Below are positions 44,246-53,079 of a DNA stretch of 64,000 bases, one piece after another (position 1 is the stretch's first letter; every line of letters begins with the position of its first letter). Source of the stretch: Devosia rhodophyticola (lineage in GTDB: Bacteria > Pseudomonadota > Alphaproteobacteria > Rhizobiales > Devosiaceae); NCBI RefSeq assembly GCF_028816475.1, contig NZ_CP118247.1, positions 1,054,001 to 1,118,000 of the forward strand, written 5' to 3'. The notes beneath the pieces were generated by a model. The model did not search any database. It was given only the letters and a program-made list of their open reading frames with translations, and was not told the DNA's origin. The position numbers were made by a program, and so were the translations under genes.

Positions 44246-45232
44246 CTAGGCCGCAATGGCCAGTTTCGGGATCATGGACAAAACCACATTGCCGCGCTTG
44301 CGCTTGCTATCGACGCGGTGGTGCGCCTCAACGATCTGATCGAACCGATATTCGTGATCGATGACCGCCACATAGTCACCCGCCGCCGCCATGTCGCGCA
44401 GTGCTTCAATGTCTTCAAGTGTTTCGGGATAGCTCCCGGCGATCAGGCGCTGTTTTGAGTTGAATTTTGCCTTGAAGCCCGCGCCCGTATCGCCTTTCCC
44501 CGCAATAGCAGCCATGAACACACCATCTGGCGTCAACGCCTTGCGGCCCTCTGCAAAAGAGACTGCGCCCACCGTATCAAAGATGATGTCGTAGCGGTCG
44601 CTGCCTTTGGTAAAGTCCTCGCTGTTATAGTCGATCACATGGTCGGCGCCGAGACGGCTCACCAGTTCCGCATTGGCGGCGCTGCACACAGCAGTGACGT
44701 GGGCACCTGCATTGTGTGCCAGCTGCACCGCCGCAGACCCCACCGCGCCAGACGCGCCAATTACCAAAACCTTGTGTCCGGCTTCCAATTTGCCCTGACG
44801 CCAAAAACTGCGGGCGGTCAGTCCGCCAAACGGGATCGCAGCTGCTTCTTCAAACCGCATCCCCTCTGGCATGTGGGTGATCGCCTTTTTTTCGGGTACG
44901 CACTTATATTCGGCGTGACTGCCAAAACCGTGACTGCCAAAAACCGCGTCGCCGACCTTGAACCGGGTGGCCCCGGCGCCCAGTGCCGCAACGGTTCCGG
45001 CAAAATCATATCCGAGAACTGGCTTGCGCGGCCTGGTGATGCCAAAAATCAGGCGACCGATCAGCCGATAGGGCTTGGGAATATCAAAGGCACGCAACCG
45101 CGCATCGCCGCTGCTGACGGTTGCTGCGTGGATCTTGACCAGCACCTCACCCGCCTTGGGTTCGGGGCGGTCCACGTCGATGATCTTGATGACTTCGGGG
45201 GCGCCATAGGCGTTGTGGACTGCGGCTTTCAT
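44246..45232 (-). CDS. NAD(P)-dependent medium-chain dehydrogenase/quinone oxidoreductase, zinc-free type
   Basis: This 328-residue MDR protein has GYDFAGTVAALG, the cofactor motif GASGAVGSAAVQLA (about residues 161-174), and lacks the zinc-ligand set of true alcohol dehydrogenases. The family reduces quinones or enones with NADPH. Its ATG overlaps the XRE gene stop by four bases; it is the last of a leftward three-gene operon. Confidence 0.9.
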   Translation of the reverse strand: MKAAVHNAYGAPEVIKIIDVDRPEPKAGEVLVKIHAATVSSGDARLRAFDIPKPYRLIGRLIFGITRPRKPVLGYDFAGTVAALGAGATRFKVGDAVFGSHGFGSHAEYKCVPEKKAITHMPEGMRFEEAAAIPFGGLTARSFWRQGKLEAGHKVLVIGASGAVGSAAVQLAHNAGAHVTAVCSAANAELVSRLGADHVIDYNSEDFTKGSDRYDIIFDTVGAVSFAEGRKALTPDGVFMAAIAGKGDTGAGFKAKFNSKQRLIAGSYPETLEDIEALRDMAAAGDYVAVIDHEYRFDQIVEAHHRVDSKRKRGNVVLSMIPKLAIAA

Positions 45233-45462
45233 ATCATTTCTCCTGCGTCGTCTGGATATTGAAAAACATCTTCAAGTGGTACGGCAAAGATGCGAGCGAT
45301 CTGGAAGGCCATCTCAAGGGTTGGCGAATAGCGCCCCTGCTCGATGGCGATGATGGTCTGGCGCGTCACGCCAACCCGGCGGGCCAGTTCGGCCTGGGTC
45401 ATTTCGTCGGCGGTAAAGCGCAAGGTACGAATATCGTTGGTGAGCCTGGTGGGTTTCACCAT
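45229..45462 (-). CDS. Small XRE-family HTH regulator (YgzD type)
   Basis: This 77-residue protein is a single helix-turn-helix domain: MTQAELARRVGVTRQTIIAIEQGRYSPTLEMAFQIARIF (about residues 21-59), then LEDVFQYPDD. This compact type is usually paired with a DUF2178-like membrane protein gene, as here (7-bp overlap with the upstream gene). It probably autoregulates through the TTTACATC octamers upstream of the operon. Confidence 0.9.
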   Translation of the reverse strand: MVKPTRLTNDIRTLRFTADEMTQAELARRVGVTRQTIIAIEQGRYSPTLEMAFQIARIFAVPLEDVFQYPDDAGEMI

Positions 45463-45884
45463 GGATGAAATCCCCGATACATGGCGATCTTGGCAATGGT
45501 GCTCAGGACTCCCGAGAGCACAAAGCAGAGGTAGACCGCATTGGCGATCCAGAACTGGTCCATATCAAGCATGGCCAGGATCATCGCCGACAGCGCGCCG
45601 ATAACCACGAACGACTGCCCGATATATTCGCCGGCCCGATAGATTTCGCGGTCGCGCTGATCCTTGGTGTTGGCGTCCTGGGGCGAAATCACCGCCGCCA
45701 GGATATGCAGGATGATCGAGGCAATGATGGCCCCACCAATGGTCCATAGCATGCTGGCGACGTAGGGCGCGTCAGCCAGCCCACCTGCGCTGGGCACCGC
45801 TGGCAGCACCAGGCTCAGATAGACGGCATAGCCCACGACCGAGACAACCCCCATGATCCAGGTGCTTTTTTCTTCCCACGACAT
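45456..45884 (-). CDS. Four-TM membrane protein (DUF2178-like), partner of the XRE regulator
   Basis: This 142-residue inner-membrane protein has four hydrophobic segments (about residues 9-28, 44-64, 91-108 and 113-133) and a charged loop DANTKDQRDREIYRAGEYIGQS. It heads the leftward operon and overlaps the XRE gene. Such membrane protein/HTH pairs are widespread; the signal they sense is unknown. Confidence 0.82.
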   Translation of the reverse strand: MSWEEKSTWIMGVVSVVGYAVYLSLVLPAVPSAGGLADAPYVASMLWTIGGAIIASIILHILAAVISPQDANTKDQRDREIYRAGEYIGQSFVVIGALSAMILAMLDMDQFWIANAVYLCFVLSGVLSTIAKIAMYRGFHPW

Positions 45885-45894
45885 TGATGTCTCC

Positions 45895-45962
45895 GATGTA
45901 AAGTTTGTTTGACAATGCCGATGTAAGACAAAGCCAACATGGTGTCAACAATATTTTACATC
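45895..45962. promoter_or_regulatory. Promoter region with three TTTACATC-type octamers
   Basis: GATGTAAA (45895-45902), GATGTAAG (45920-45927) and the inverted TTTACATC (45955-45962) surround a minus-strand -35 TTGACA (45948-45943) with a weak -10 (TTACAT, 45926-45921) after 16 bases. The repeats are good candidates for the XRE regulator's operator. Confidence 0.45.
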
Positions 45963-46067
45963 GCCAATGACGAGACTGGAAAACCCCACCCAGTGGCCGC
46001 GCGCAAATAGGCAACGCCGCGCGCATGCACTAAACTCGCTGTCACTGCCCAACGGGGATTCGCCTTC

Positions 46068-48959
46068 ATGCATTTGCTGCTCGTCGATGGTTCGACCTAT
46101 ATTTTCCGCGCCTACCACGCCTTGCCGCCACTGACGCGCAAGTCGGACGGGCTGCCTGTGGGGTGCGTTTCGGGCTTTTGCAACATGCTGTTCAAGCTGA
46201 CCGAGGATATGAAGGGCGATGACGCGCCCACCCATATGGCGGTGATCTTTGATCATAAGGGCAAGACGTTTCGCGACGATCTCTTTCCGGCCTATAAAGC
46301 ACAACGTCCGCCGGCGCCCGAAGATCTGGTGCCCCAGTTCCCTCTGACCCGGGCCGCGACCAAGGCGTTTTCGATTGCCTGCATCGAGCAGGAAGGCTGG
46401 GAGGCGGATGACATCATCGCCACCTATGCCTGCCAGATGAGAGCGGCGGGCGGCAAGGTCACCATCGTCTCGACCGACAAGGATCTGATGCAGCTGGTCG
46501 AACCCGATGGCTCGATCAAGATGCTCGATACTCTCAAGAACCGTTGGATCGGGGTTGATGAGGTCATTGAAAAATTTGGCGTCGGCCCTGACAAGGTGAT
46601 CGAGGTGCAATCGCTGGCTGGCGACAGTGTCGACAATGTCCCCGGCGTGCCCGGCATTGGCTACAAGACCGCCGCCGAACTGATCACCACCTATGGCGAT
46701 CTCGAAAATCTTTTGGCCCATGCCCACGAGATCAAGCAGAACAAGCGGCGCGAAAAGCTGATTGAGAACGCCGAAAATGCCCGCATTTCCAAACGCCTGG
46801 TGACGCTCGAGCAACAAGTGCCGGTCGAATTGACCCTTGATGCCTTGCTGCGCGAGCCGATCAGCGGCGCCAAGCTGGTGCCGTTCCTCAAGGCGATGGA
46901 ATTCAACACCATCCTCAAACGTATTGCCGGGCTCGAGGATTTTGATCCCGAAGCCTTTGAGGCCGATTCTGAATTGCGCGCCGGTGGGCTTGAGGGGATC
47001 AAATCCACCTCGCTGTCGGTCGCCAAGGCAAAGCTGTCGGCCCCCGCCACCGCTGGAGAAGGGGCAACGCTGCATGCCCAGCGCATGCACGAAAAGATCA
47101 AGGCCATTCCGGTTGATTACGACGCCTATGAAACCATCACCACGATGGATCAGCTCAATCGCTGGATCGGCATGATCGTGGCCAAGGGCCATGTCGCCAT
47201 CGACACCGAAACCTCGGGACTCGACAATCAGGCCGCCGATCTGGTTGGCGTGTCGCTGTCCACCGAGCCGGGCAATGGCGCCTATATTCCGCTGGGCCAT
47301 TCCAATGGCGCGGCCAGCCTTCTGGATGAGGGCGGGCTGATGGAGGGGCAATTGCCGATCCGCGATGTCGTGGATGCCCTCAAGTCAGTGCTCGAAAATC
47401 CGGGCATTCTCAAGATTGGCCAAAATCTCAAATTCGATATGGGCGTGTTGTTCCGCTATGGCATTACGCTGGCGCCCATTGATGACACAATGCTGCTCTC
47501 CTACGCGCTTGACGGAGCGCAATATAACGGCATGGGCGTGCTGGCCGATGCCTGGCTTGGCCACAAATGCATCCCCTTTACCGAGTTGGCAGGGACGGGC
47601 AAGGCGCAGAAAACCTTTGATCAGCTCGAAATCGCCCCCGCCGCCCGCTATGCCGCAGAAGATGCCGATATCACCCTGCGCCTCTGGCATGTACTCAAGC
47701 CACGGCTGGTGGCTGAGAACGCCACAACACTTTATGAAACTCTGGAGCGCCCGCTGGCCCCGGTTCTGGCCCGCATGGAAGCGCGCGGTATTTCGGTAGA
47801 TCGTTCGATCCTGTCGCGGCTTTCGGGTGACTTTGCCCAGCGCGCCGCCGCCTTTGAGGCCGAAGCCCATGAGGCGGCCGGCCAAAATTTCAATCTTGGC
47901 TCGCCCAAGCAATTGGGGGAAATCCTGTTTGATAAAATGGGTCTGGAGGGCGGTACCAAAACCAAGACTGGTGCCTGGGCCACCGGCGCGGGGCTTCTCG
48001 AAGAGCTGGCGCTCAAGGGCGTGCCGCTGGCGCGCACCATTGTTGACTGGCGCCAACTGACCAAACTCAAGGGCACCTATACCGATGCCCTGCCCACCTA
48101 TATCAATGCCCGCACCAAGCGCGTTCACACCTCCTATTCGCAGGCCTCGGTCCTGACCGGGCGGCTCTCGTCCAATGACCCGAACCTGCAAAACATTCCG
48201 GTGCGCACCGCCGACGGGCGCAAGATCCGCACCGCCTTTGTTGCCGCCCCCGACAAGGTTTTGGTGTCAGCCGATTATTCCCAGATCGAATTGCGGGTTC
48301 TGGCCCATATCGCCGACATCACCGCCCTTAAGGATGCGTTCGAGGAGGGGTTGGATATTCACGCCATGACCGCCTCGGAAATGTTCAATGTCCCGGTTGA
48401 GGGCATGCCCTCCGATATTCGCCGTCGCGCCAAGGCGATCAACTTTGGCATCATTTACGGCATTTCCGCTTTTGGCCTCGCCAATCAATTGGGCATCGGC
48501 CGCGCCGAGGCCGGGGACTATATCAAAACCTATTTTGAGCGTTTTCCCGGCATCAAGGACTATATGGAAGAGCAGCGCCGCCGCGTCAAAACCGATGGCT
48601 TTGTCACAACCCTGTTTGGTCGCAAAATCCAGTTCCCCAACGCCAATTCCAAAAACCCCGCCGAGCGCAGCTTTGTCGAACGCGCCTCAATCAACGCCCC
48701 CATTCAGGGTTCTGCTGCCGATATCATCCGCCGCGCCATGATCCGCATGGAACCGGCGCTCAAAGCGCAAAACATCGAAGCCGATATGCTGTTGCAGGTC
48801 CATGACGAACTGATCTTCGAAATCCCCACCGGCACCGAAGAATTGGCGATCCCCGCCATCAAACACATCATGGAATCCGCCGCCGAACCCGCCGTCCGCC
48901 TCTCCGTCCCCATCGCCGTGGATGCGCATGCTGCCGGGAATTGGGATGAGGCGCATTGA
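46068..48959 (+). CDS. polA: DNA polymerase I
   Basis: This 963-residue protein has all three domains. The N-terminal 5'-3' exonuclease (about 1-290) has SVDNVPGVPGIGYKTAAELI. The 3'-5' exonuclease opens with DTETSGLD (about 378), so proofreading is intact. The polymerase domain has motif A SADYSQIELRVLAHI, motif B RRRAKAINFGIIYG and motif C QVHDEL (about 913). It fills gaps and removes RNA primers. Single gene with its own terminator hairpin downstream. The long frame on the opposite strand is a shadow. Confidence 0.98.
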   Translation: MHLLLVDGSTYIFRAYHALPPLTRKSDGLPVGCVSGFCNMLFKLTEDMKGDDAPTHMAVIFDHKGKTFRDDLFPAYKAQRPPAPEDLVPQFPLTRAATKAFSIACIEQEGWEADDIIATYACQMRAAGGKVTIVSTDKDLMQLVEPDGSIKMLDTLKNRWIGVDEVIEKFGVGPDKVIEVQSLAGDSVDNVPGVPGIGYKTAAELITTYGDLENLLAHAHEIKQNKRREKLIENAENARISKRLVTLEQQVPVELTLDALLREPISGAKLVPFLKAMEFNTILKRIAGLEDFDPEAFEADSELRAGGLEGIKSTSLSVAKAKLSAPATAGEGATLHAQRMHEKIKAIPVDYDAYETITTMDQLNRWIGMIVAKGHVAIDTETSGLDNQAADLVGVSLSTEPGNGAYIPLGHSNGAASLLDEGGLMEGQLPIRDVVDALKSVLENPGILKIGQNLKFDMGVLFRYGITLAPIDDTMLLSYALDGAQYNGMGVLADAWLGHKCIPFTELAGTGKAQKTFDQLEIAPAARYAAEDADITLRLWHVLKPRLVAENATTLYETLERPLAPVLARMEARGISVDRSILSRLSGDFAQRAAAFEAEAHEAAGQNFNLGSPKQLGEILFDKMGLEGGTKTKTGAWATGAGLLEELALKGVPLARTIVDWRQLTKLKGTYTDALPTYINARTKRVHTSYSQASVLTGRLSSNDPNLQNIPVRTADGRKIRTAFVAAPDKVLVSADYSQIELRVLAHIADITALKDAFEEGLDIHAMTASEMFNVPVEGMPSDIRRRAKAINFGIIYGISAFGLANQLGIGRAEAGDYIKTYFERFPGIKDYMEEQRRRVKTDGFVTTLFGRKIQFPNANSKNPAERSFVERASINAPIQGSAADIIRRAMIRMEPALKAQNIEADMLLQVHDELIFEIPTGTEELAIPAIKHIMESAAEPAVRLSVPIAVDAHAAGNWDEAH

Positions 48960-48975
48960 TTGATGTGCCGTAGGC

Positions 48976-49000
48976 AAAATCGCTCCGGTGGAGCGATTTT
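48976..49000 (+). terminator. polA: Rho-independent terminator downstream of polA
   Basis: AAAATCGCTCC-GGT-GGAGCGATTTT is a perfect 11-bp stem with a 3-base loop, 17 bp after the polA stop. The arm ends in TTTT and AGTT follows. It could work in both directions. Confidence 0.7.
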
Positions 49001-49082
49001 AGTTGGCCATGCCCGGAGCGCCATGCGCGCAGGGCGGGGGCTGTGTCCGCATTTTCCACTTCTTCATCCCCACCCACCGGCT

Positions 49083-49195
49083 GTCACCCCGGGCTTGACC
49101 CGGGGCCCATCGTGATATTTGCCCACTCTACCAAATCGCCTGTCGACCCGCGATCTCGTCTTCTCACAATGGGTCCCCGCTTTCGCGGGGATGAC
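49083..49195. repeat. 113-bp composite palindromic repeat, copy 1
   Basis: Starts GTCACCCCGGGCTTGACCC and ends CCCCGCTTTCGCGGGGATGAC. It contains two hairpins (CCCGGG..CCCGGG type at the left, CCCCGC/GCGGGG at the right) and the shared core CATCGTGATATTTGCCCACT. Its outer ends GTCA.../...TGAC are inverted. Identical in length to copies 2 and 3. Confidence 0.85.
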
Positions 49196-49238
49196 ACACG
49201 GCGGTATCGGGTACATTGCCCTGCGAACATCAGACCCT

Positions 49239-49538
49239 CTAACCCTGTCCTGTAATCTCCCACCACAAATCGCGCCAATCGGGATTGTTCTCCTCGATTA
49301 ATTCGACCTTCCAGTCACGCCGCCATTTCTTGATACGTTTTTCGCGCAGGATGGCTTGCTCGATGTCCTCATGCACTTCAAACCAGACAAGCTTTTTCAG
49401 GCCGTGCCGCTTGGTAAATCCCGCCGACAACGCTTCGCGATGCTCATGGGTGCGACGGACCAAGTCGTTGGTAACACCGATATAAACCGTGCCGGTATGG
49501 TGACTGGCCATTATGTAAACGAAGTACGTATTACTCAT
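49239..49538 (-). CDS. GIY-YIG nuclease family protein (UPF0213-like)
   Basis: This 99-residue single-domain GIY-YIG protein has FVYIMASHHTGTVYIGVTND (the two-strand GIY-YIG motif as VYI...YIG), RRTHEHR (catalytic Arg region) and EDIEQAILREKRIKKW (Glu metal ligand). Start is taken as ATG 49538; an in-frame ATG lies four codons upstream at 49550. It is bracketed by copies 1 and 2 of the 113-bp repeat, 43 bp and 52-64 bp away. Function of these small free-standing nucleases is not settled. Confidence 0.85.
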   Translation of the reverse strand: MSNTYFVYIMASHHTGTVYIGVTNDLVRRTHEHREALSAGFTKRHGLKKLVWFEVHEDIEQAILREKRIKKWRRDWKVELIEENNPDWRDLWWEITGQG

Positions 49539-49602
49539 TCCTCGATGCAATCACGCGCCATCGATTCTGTCACCACGCGTTACCACTCCACCCTCACCGG
49601 CT

Positions 49603-49715
49603 GTCACCCCGGGCCTGACCCGGGGCCCATCGTGACATTTGCCCACTCGATCAGATCGCCTGTCGACCCTCGATCCCGTCTTCTCACAATGGATCCCCGC
49701 TTTCGCGGGGATGAC
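49603..49715. repeat. 113-bp composite palindromic repeat, copy 2
   Basis: Same architecture as copy 1, only a handful of base differences. The upstream flank CCACCCTCACCGGCT-like sequence is partly shared with copies 1 and 3, so the repeat unit may extend to about 130 bp. Confidence 0.85.
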
Positions 49716-49787
49716 ACGCAGAGCTTGTGATGGCGCTTGGGAAGAAGCCTGTGTCGCGACACTCCCCGCCATCCCCCCTCACCAGTT

Positions 49788-49900
49788 GTCACCCCGGGCC
49801 TGACCCGGGGTCCATCGTGACATTTGCCCACTCGACCAGATCGCCTGTCGACCCGCGATCGCGTCTTCTCACAATAGCTCCCTGCCTTCGCGGGGATGAC
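49788..49900. repeat. 113-bp composite palindromic repeat, copy 3
   Basis: Same length and order as copies 1 and 2, with a slightly weaker right hairpin (CCCTGCCTTCGCGGGG). Lies 72 bp after copy 2. Confidence 0.85.
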
Positions 49901-50361
49901 ATTCAGAGTTTGGTATGGCCCCGGTGAAAATGCCTCCGCTATGGCGTCAGCACCCAAAAACCAAAAACAAAAGATATCCCCGCCCCCTCAACATTCCCGC
50001 ATAATCCATCCCAGCCTTGCGCCAGAGCGCGATCATGACGAGTGATGAGTGCGGGGTGGTCGGGGGTCCGAAGTCGTTTGGGCCCAGGTTCTATTTTGGT
50101 GCCCCGTTATCTTCCCTCGCCGGGATAACGTTGAGCGCTGCAGCGCCAAGACAGGTGCAGCGACAACGCGGGATCATGGCCGTTACCCGCCAAGCGCCTC
50201 TATGGAATAAAAAATCCGGCCGCTGGGGCGAGACCTGGTCTCACTCAAAAAAATGCGAAAGACCCGCGACGAGACAAGGTCTCGCCCTGGCCGCTCAACG
50301 CGGCAAAATTTTTGGGGATCAACCGGCGGCCCGCTTGTGGCCAACCGGGGCTTTGGCGCGC
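49901..50361. other. Intergenic region between repeat zone and liv operon, 461 bp
   Basis: No convincing gene. It holds the 17-bp inverted repeat listed separately. Confidence 0.5.
50226..50287. repeat. 17-bp inverted repeat
   Basis: GGGCGAGACCTGGTCTC (50226-50242) and GAGACAAGGTCTCGCCC (50271-50287) pair with one mismatch over a 28-base loop. Each arm is also a small palindrome by itself (GAGACC-T-GGTCTC and GAGAC-AAG-GTCTC). It lies 75 bp after the 3' end of livF-type gene and could act as a transcript end; the T-run needed for an intrinsic terminator is only in the loop. Confidence 0.6.
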
Positions 50362-51123
50362 CTAGATGGCCAGATATTGCTGGCGCAGTTCGGCGTTGTC
50401 GAGCACCTCATTGGCGGTGCCGGTAAAGGCCACTTCGCCGGTATCCAGAATGACCGCCCGGTCGGCCAGTCGGAGTGCCGCTACCGCGTTTTGTTCAACG
50501 ATGATCGTGGTAATCCCCAGCGCCTTGATCTCGTTCACGATGCCCTCGATTTCGTGCACGATCACTGGTGCCAGCCCCTCATAGGGTTCATCGAGCAACA
50601 GTAACTTGATATTGCGCATCATCGCCCGGGCAATCGCCAGCATCTGCTGTTCGCCCCCCGAAAGCGTGGTGCCCTCCTGCCTGCGCCGTTCGGCCAACCG
50701 GGGGAAATGGCCAAACACCCGGTCAAGATCCCAGCCGACGCCCGGCGCAACTTGCGCCAGTGTCAGATTTTCCTCGACCGTCAGCCCCTGAATGATGCGG
50801 CGATCCTCGGGCACCAGTTGAATACCTGTCCGCGCCGCCTCAAATGATTTCATCGCATGGACCGGTTGCCCATCCAGCCAGATTTCACCGCGCTGCAACG
50901 CCGGATTATCAAGCCGGGCAATCGTGCGCAGGGTCGAGGTCTTGCCCGCCCCGTTGCGGCCCAACAATGCCAGCACTTCGCCATGCCGCACCTCAAAATT
51001 CACCCCCTGCACCACATAGCTTTCGCCATAATAGGCGTGAATGTCGTGGCAGATGAAAAACGGCTTTTCCGCGCTTTGCCCCGTCGGTTTGGTGGCGGGG
51101 TTGTCCATGGCCAGCGTGCTCAT
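50362..51123 (-). CDS. Branched-chain amino acid-type ABC transporter ATP-binding protein (LivF type)
   Basis: This 253-residue ATPase has Walker A GRNGAGKTS, signature LSGGEQQ, Walker B LLLLDEPYEGLAP and a LivF-like tail. It forms a heterodimer with the LivG-type protein, whose gene overlaps its start. Last gene of the leftward five-gene importer. Confidence 0.94.
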   Translation of the reverse strand: MSTLAMDNPATKPTGQSAEKPFFICHDIHAYYGESYVVQGVNFEVRHGEVLALLGRNGAGKTSTLRTIARLDNPALQRGEIWLDGQPVHAMKSFEAARTGIQLVPEDRRIIQGLTVEENLTLAQVAPGVGWDLDRVFGHFPRLAERRRQEGTTLSGGEQQMLAIARAMMRNIKLLLLDEPYEGLAPVIVHEIEGIVNEIKALGITTIIVEQNAVAALRLADRAVILDTGEVAFTGTANEVLDNAELRQQYLAI

Positions 51124-51911
51124 CAGTGCGCCTCCCCCGGCTCATAGGTGCCGCCGAGATAGGCCTCCTGCACTCTTGGGTCGCCGCGCACCGCGTCGGG
51201 TTCCCCTTCGGCAATTATCCTCCCCCCGGCCAGAACTGATATTCTGTCGGCAAGAGAGAACACCACATGCATGTCGTGTTCAATAATCACCTTGGTCATG
51301 CCGCTGGCCTTGATCTTTTGCAGGAGCGCAATGGTGGTATTGGTATCGTGGCGCGACATGCCAGCGGTTGGTTCATCCAGCAGCAACAGTTTTGGATGTT
51401 GGATCAGGCACATGGCCAACTCCATCCGCCGCTTGTCGCCCCGGCTCAGAGCGCCGGCATGGGATTGGCGGCGCTCGAACAGGCCGACATCGTTCAAAAT
51501 GTCCTCGGCCTCCTGCCGAATGGCCTTTTCAGCGTCGAGCGGCATGAAAATATTGGCCTTGAACGCGCCGTCGCGCTTGGCAAAGGCGGGTGCCATGACA
51601 TTTTGCAAAACCGAGAGTTCGGGGAATATTTCGGGTGTCTGAAACACCCGAACTACGCCCATCTGGTTGATCTCATGGGGCTTTTTTCCGGTCAAAACCT
51701 TGCCGTCAAACACCACCGCGCCGCGCGATGGGGCCAGCCGTCCGATGATGACATTCAACAGGGTGGATTTACCCGCCCCGTTCGGCCCGATAATGGCGTG
51801 GGTCTTGCCCTCTTCGATCTGCAAATCAATGTCGGACAGTGCATGCAGGCCGCCGAAATTCTTATGCACGTCGGCCACATGCAGCACTATATTGGCGTCG
51901 GTCTGGCTCAT
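51123..51911 (-). CDS. Branched-chain amino acid-type ABC transporter ATP-binding protein (LivG type)
   Basis: This 262-residue ATPase has Walker A GPNGAGKST, signature LSRGDKRRMELA (an atypical C-loop in place of LSGGQ, as seen in the LivG branch), Walker B LLLLDEP and the ending VQEAYLGG of LivG. The ATG at 51911 follows a GGAG site and lies four bases after the LivM stop; the upstream frame extension is a shadow of livM. Confidence 0.93.
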   Translation of the reverse strand: MSQTDANIVLHVADVHKNFGGLHALSDIDLQIEEGKTHAIIGPNGAGKSTLLNVIIGRLAPSRGAVVFDGKVLTGKKPHEINQMGVVRVFQTPEIFPELSVLQNVMAPAFAKRDGAFKANIFMPLDAEKAIRQEAEDILNDVGLFERRQSHAGALSRGDKRRMELAMCLIQHPKLLLLDEPTAGMSRHDTNTTIALLQKIKASGMTKVIIEHDMHVVFSLADRISVLAGGRIIAEGEPDAVRGDPRVQEAYLGGTYEPGEAH

Positions 51912-51915
51912 GGGG

Positions 51916-53076
51916 TTACTCCGCCGCCTGCGGGCGCGATACGGCGCCGGTTTGTGGGGTTCGACCACTGCCGAACAGGCCGCGAATGCGCCGCACACCC
52001 TCCATGATCCCACCGGGCAGGAACATGACGACCAGCACGAACAACAGGCCAAGGGTCAACTGCCAGCCTTCGCCGACAAATTTGGAGCTGATCGCCACCA
52101 CCACTTCTCGCAGCCCATCGGGCACAAAGCCAAAGAAGTGGGTAAGCGCGGTGTCATTGAAGGCGGAGAAAATGTTCTCGAAATATTTGATCAGCCAGGC
52201 CCCGATCACCGGTCCGATCAGCGTGCCGACGCCGCCCAGAATAGTCATCAGCACGACTTCACCCGAGGCGGTCCACTGCATCCGTTCAGCCCCCGCCAGC
52301 GGATCGGTTATTGCCAGAAGCGCCCCGGCAAGGCCGGCATACATGCCCGAAATTACAAAGGCGGTCATGGCATAGGAGCGGGTATTGAACCCGGCATAAT
52401 TCATCCGAGTCTGGTTCGATTTTATCGCCCGCAGCATCATGCCGAAGGGCGACGAAAAGATTTTCTGGGCGATGAAAAAGGCGAGCAACAGCACCACCGC
52501 GCAAAAATAGAACGCCTCCAGCCCCGAAAATGTGTGCCCGAAAAGACTGGCACTTGGCAGGCCCGGTTCCCGGGGGCCAAAGGCCAAATCGAGCACCCGC
52601 GGGTCACGCAGGCTCAATTGCAGCGAGGTTTCCCCGTTGGTGATCGGGGTCAGTACCGAATAGGCCAGATTGTAGCTCATCTGCGCAAAAGCCAGCGTCA
52701 GGATGGAAAAATAGATCCCGGTCCGCCGCAGGCTCAAATAGCCGATGGCTACCGCAAATATCCCCGACAGGATGACAGCGAATATAATGGCGGGAATGAC
52801 ATCCATGCTCAAAAGCTTGAACGACCATACAGCTGTATAAGAGCCGACCCCCAGAAAGGCGGCATGGCCAAAGCTGAGGTAGCCGGTCAGGCCAAACAGG
52901 ATGTTAAAGCCAAGCGCAAAAATAGCGTAGATGGCAAATTTTTGCATCAGGCCGGGATAGGCCGCGCCCAGCGGGCTTAGCCAGATCGGCATGGCCAGCA
53001 CTACGAGGGCAAAGATCACAAGGGTGATGAGATCGCGACGGGACATCGAAAAGAGCGTTTTGGCAGTGGCGTTCAT
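51916..53076 (-). CDS. Branched-chain amino acid-type ABC transporter permease (LivM type)
   Basis: This 386-residue inner-membrane permease has about 9-10 hydrophobic segments and the LivM pattern [21 protein letters not shown] and [15 protein letters not shown]. It pairs with the LivH-type permease, three bases upstream. C-terminal tail is slightly longer than usual. Confidence 0.94.
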   Translation of the reverse strand: MNATAKTLFSMSRRDLITLVIFALVVLAMPIWLSPLGAAYPGLMQKFAIYAIFALGFNILFGLTGYLSFGHAAFLGVGSYTAVWSFKLLSMDVIPAIIFAVILSGIFAVAIGYLSLRRTGIYFSILTLAFAQMSYNLAYSVLTPITNGETSLQLSLRDPRVLDLAFGPREPGLPSASLFGHTFSGLEAFYFCAVVLLLAFFIAQKIFSSPFGMMLRAIKSNQTRMNYAGFNTRSYAMTAFVISGMYAGLAGALLAITDPLAGAERMQWTASGEVVLMTILGGVGTLIGPVIGAWLIKYFENIFSAFNDTALTHFFGFVPDGLREVVVAISSKFVGEGWQLTLGLLFVLVVMFLPGGIMEGVRRIRGLFGSGRTPQTGAVSRPQAAE

Positions 53077-53079
53077 GGC

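Noticed and set aside
45945..47351. 468-codon open frame on the minus strand
   Set aside because: Antisense to polA; the polA frame is conserved throughout.
49083..49900. Possible CRISPR array
   Set aside because: Three 113-bp repeats with internal hairpins and spacers of 72 to 407 bp, one containing a gene; no cas genes. Not a CRISPR layout.
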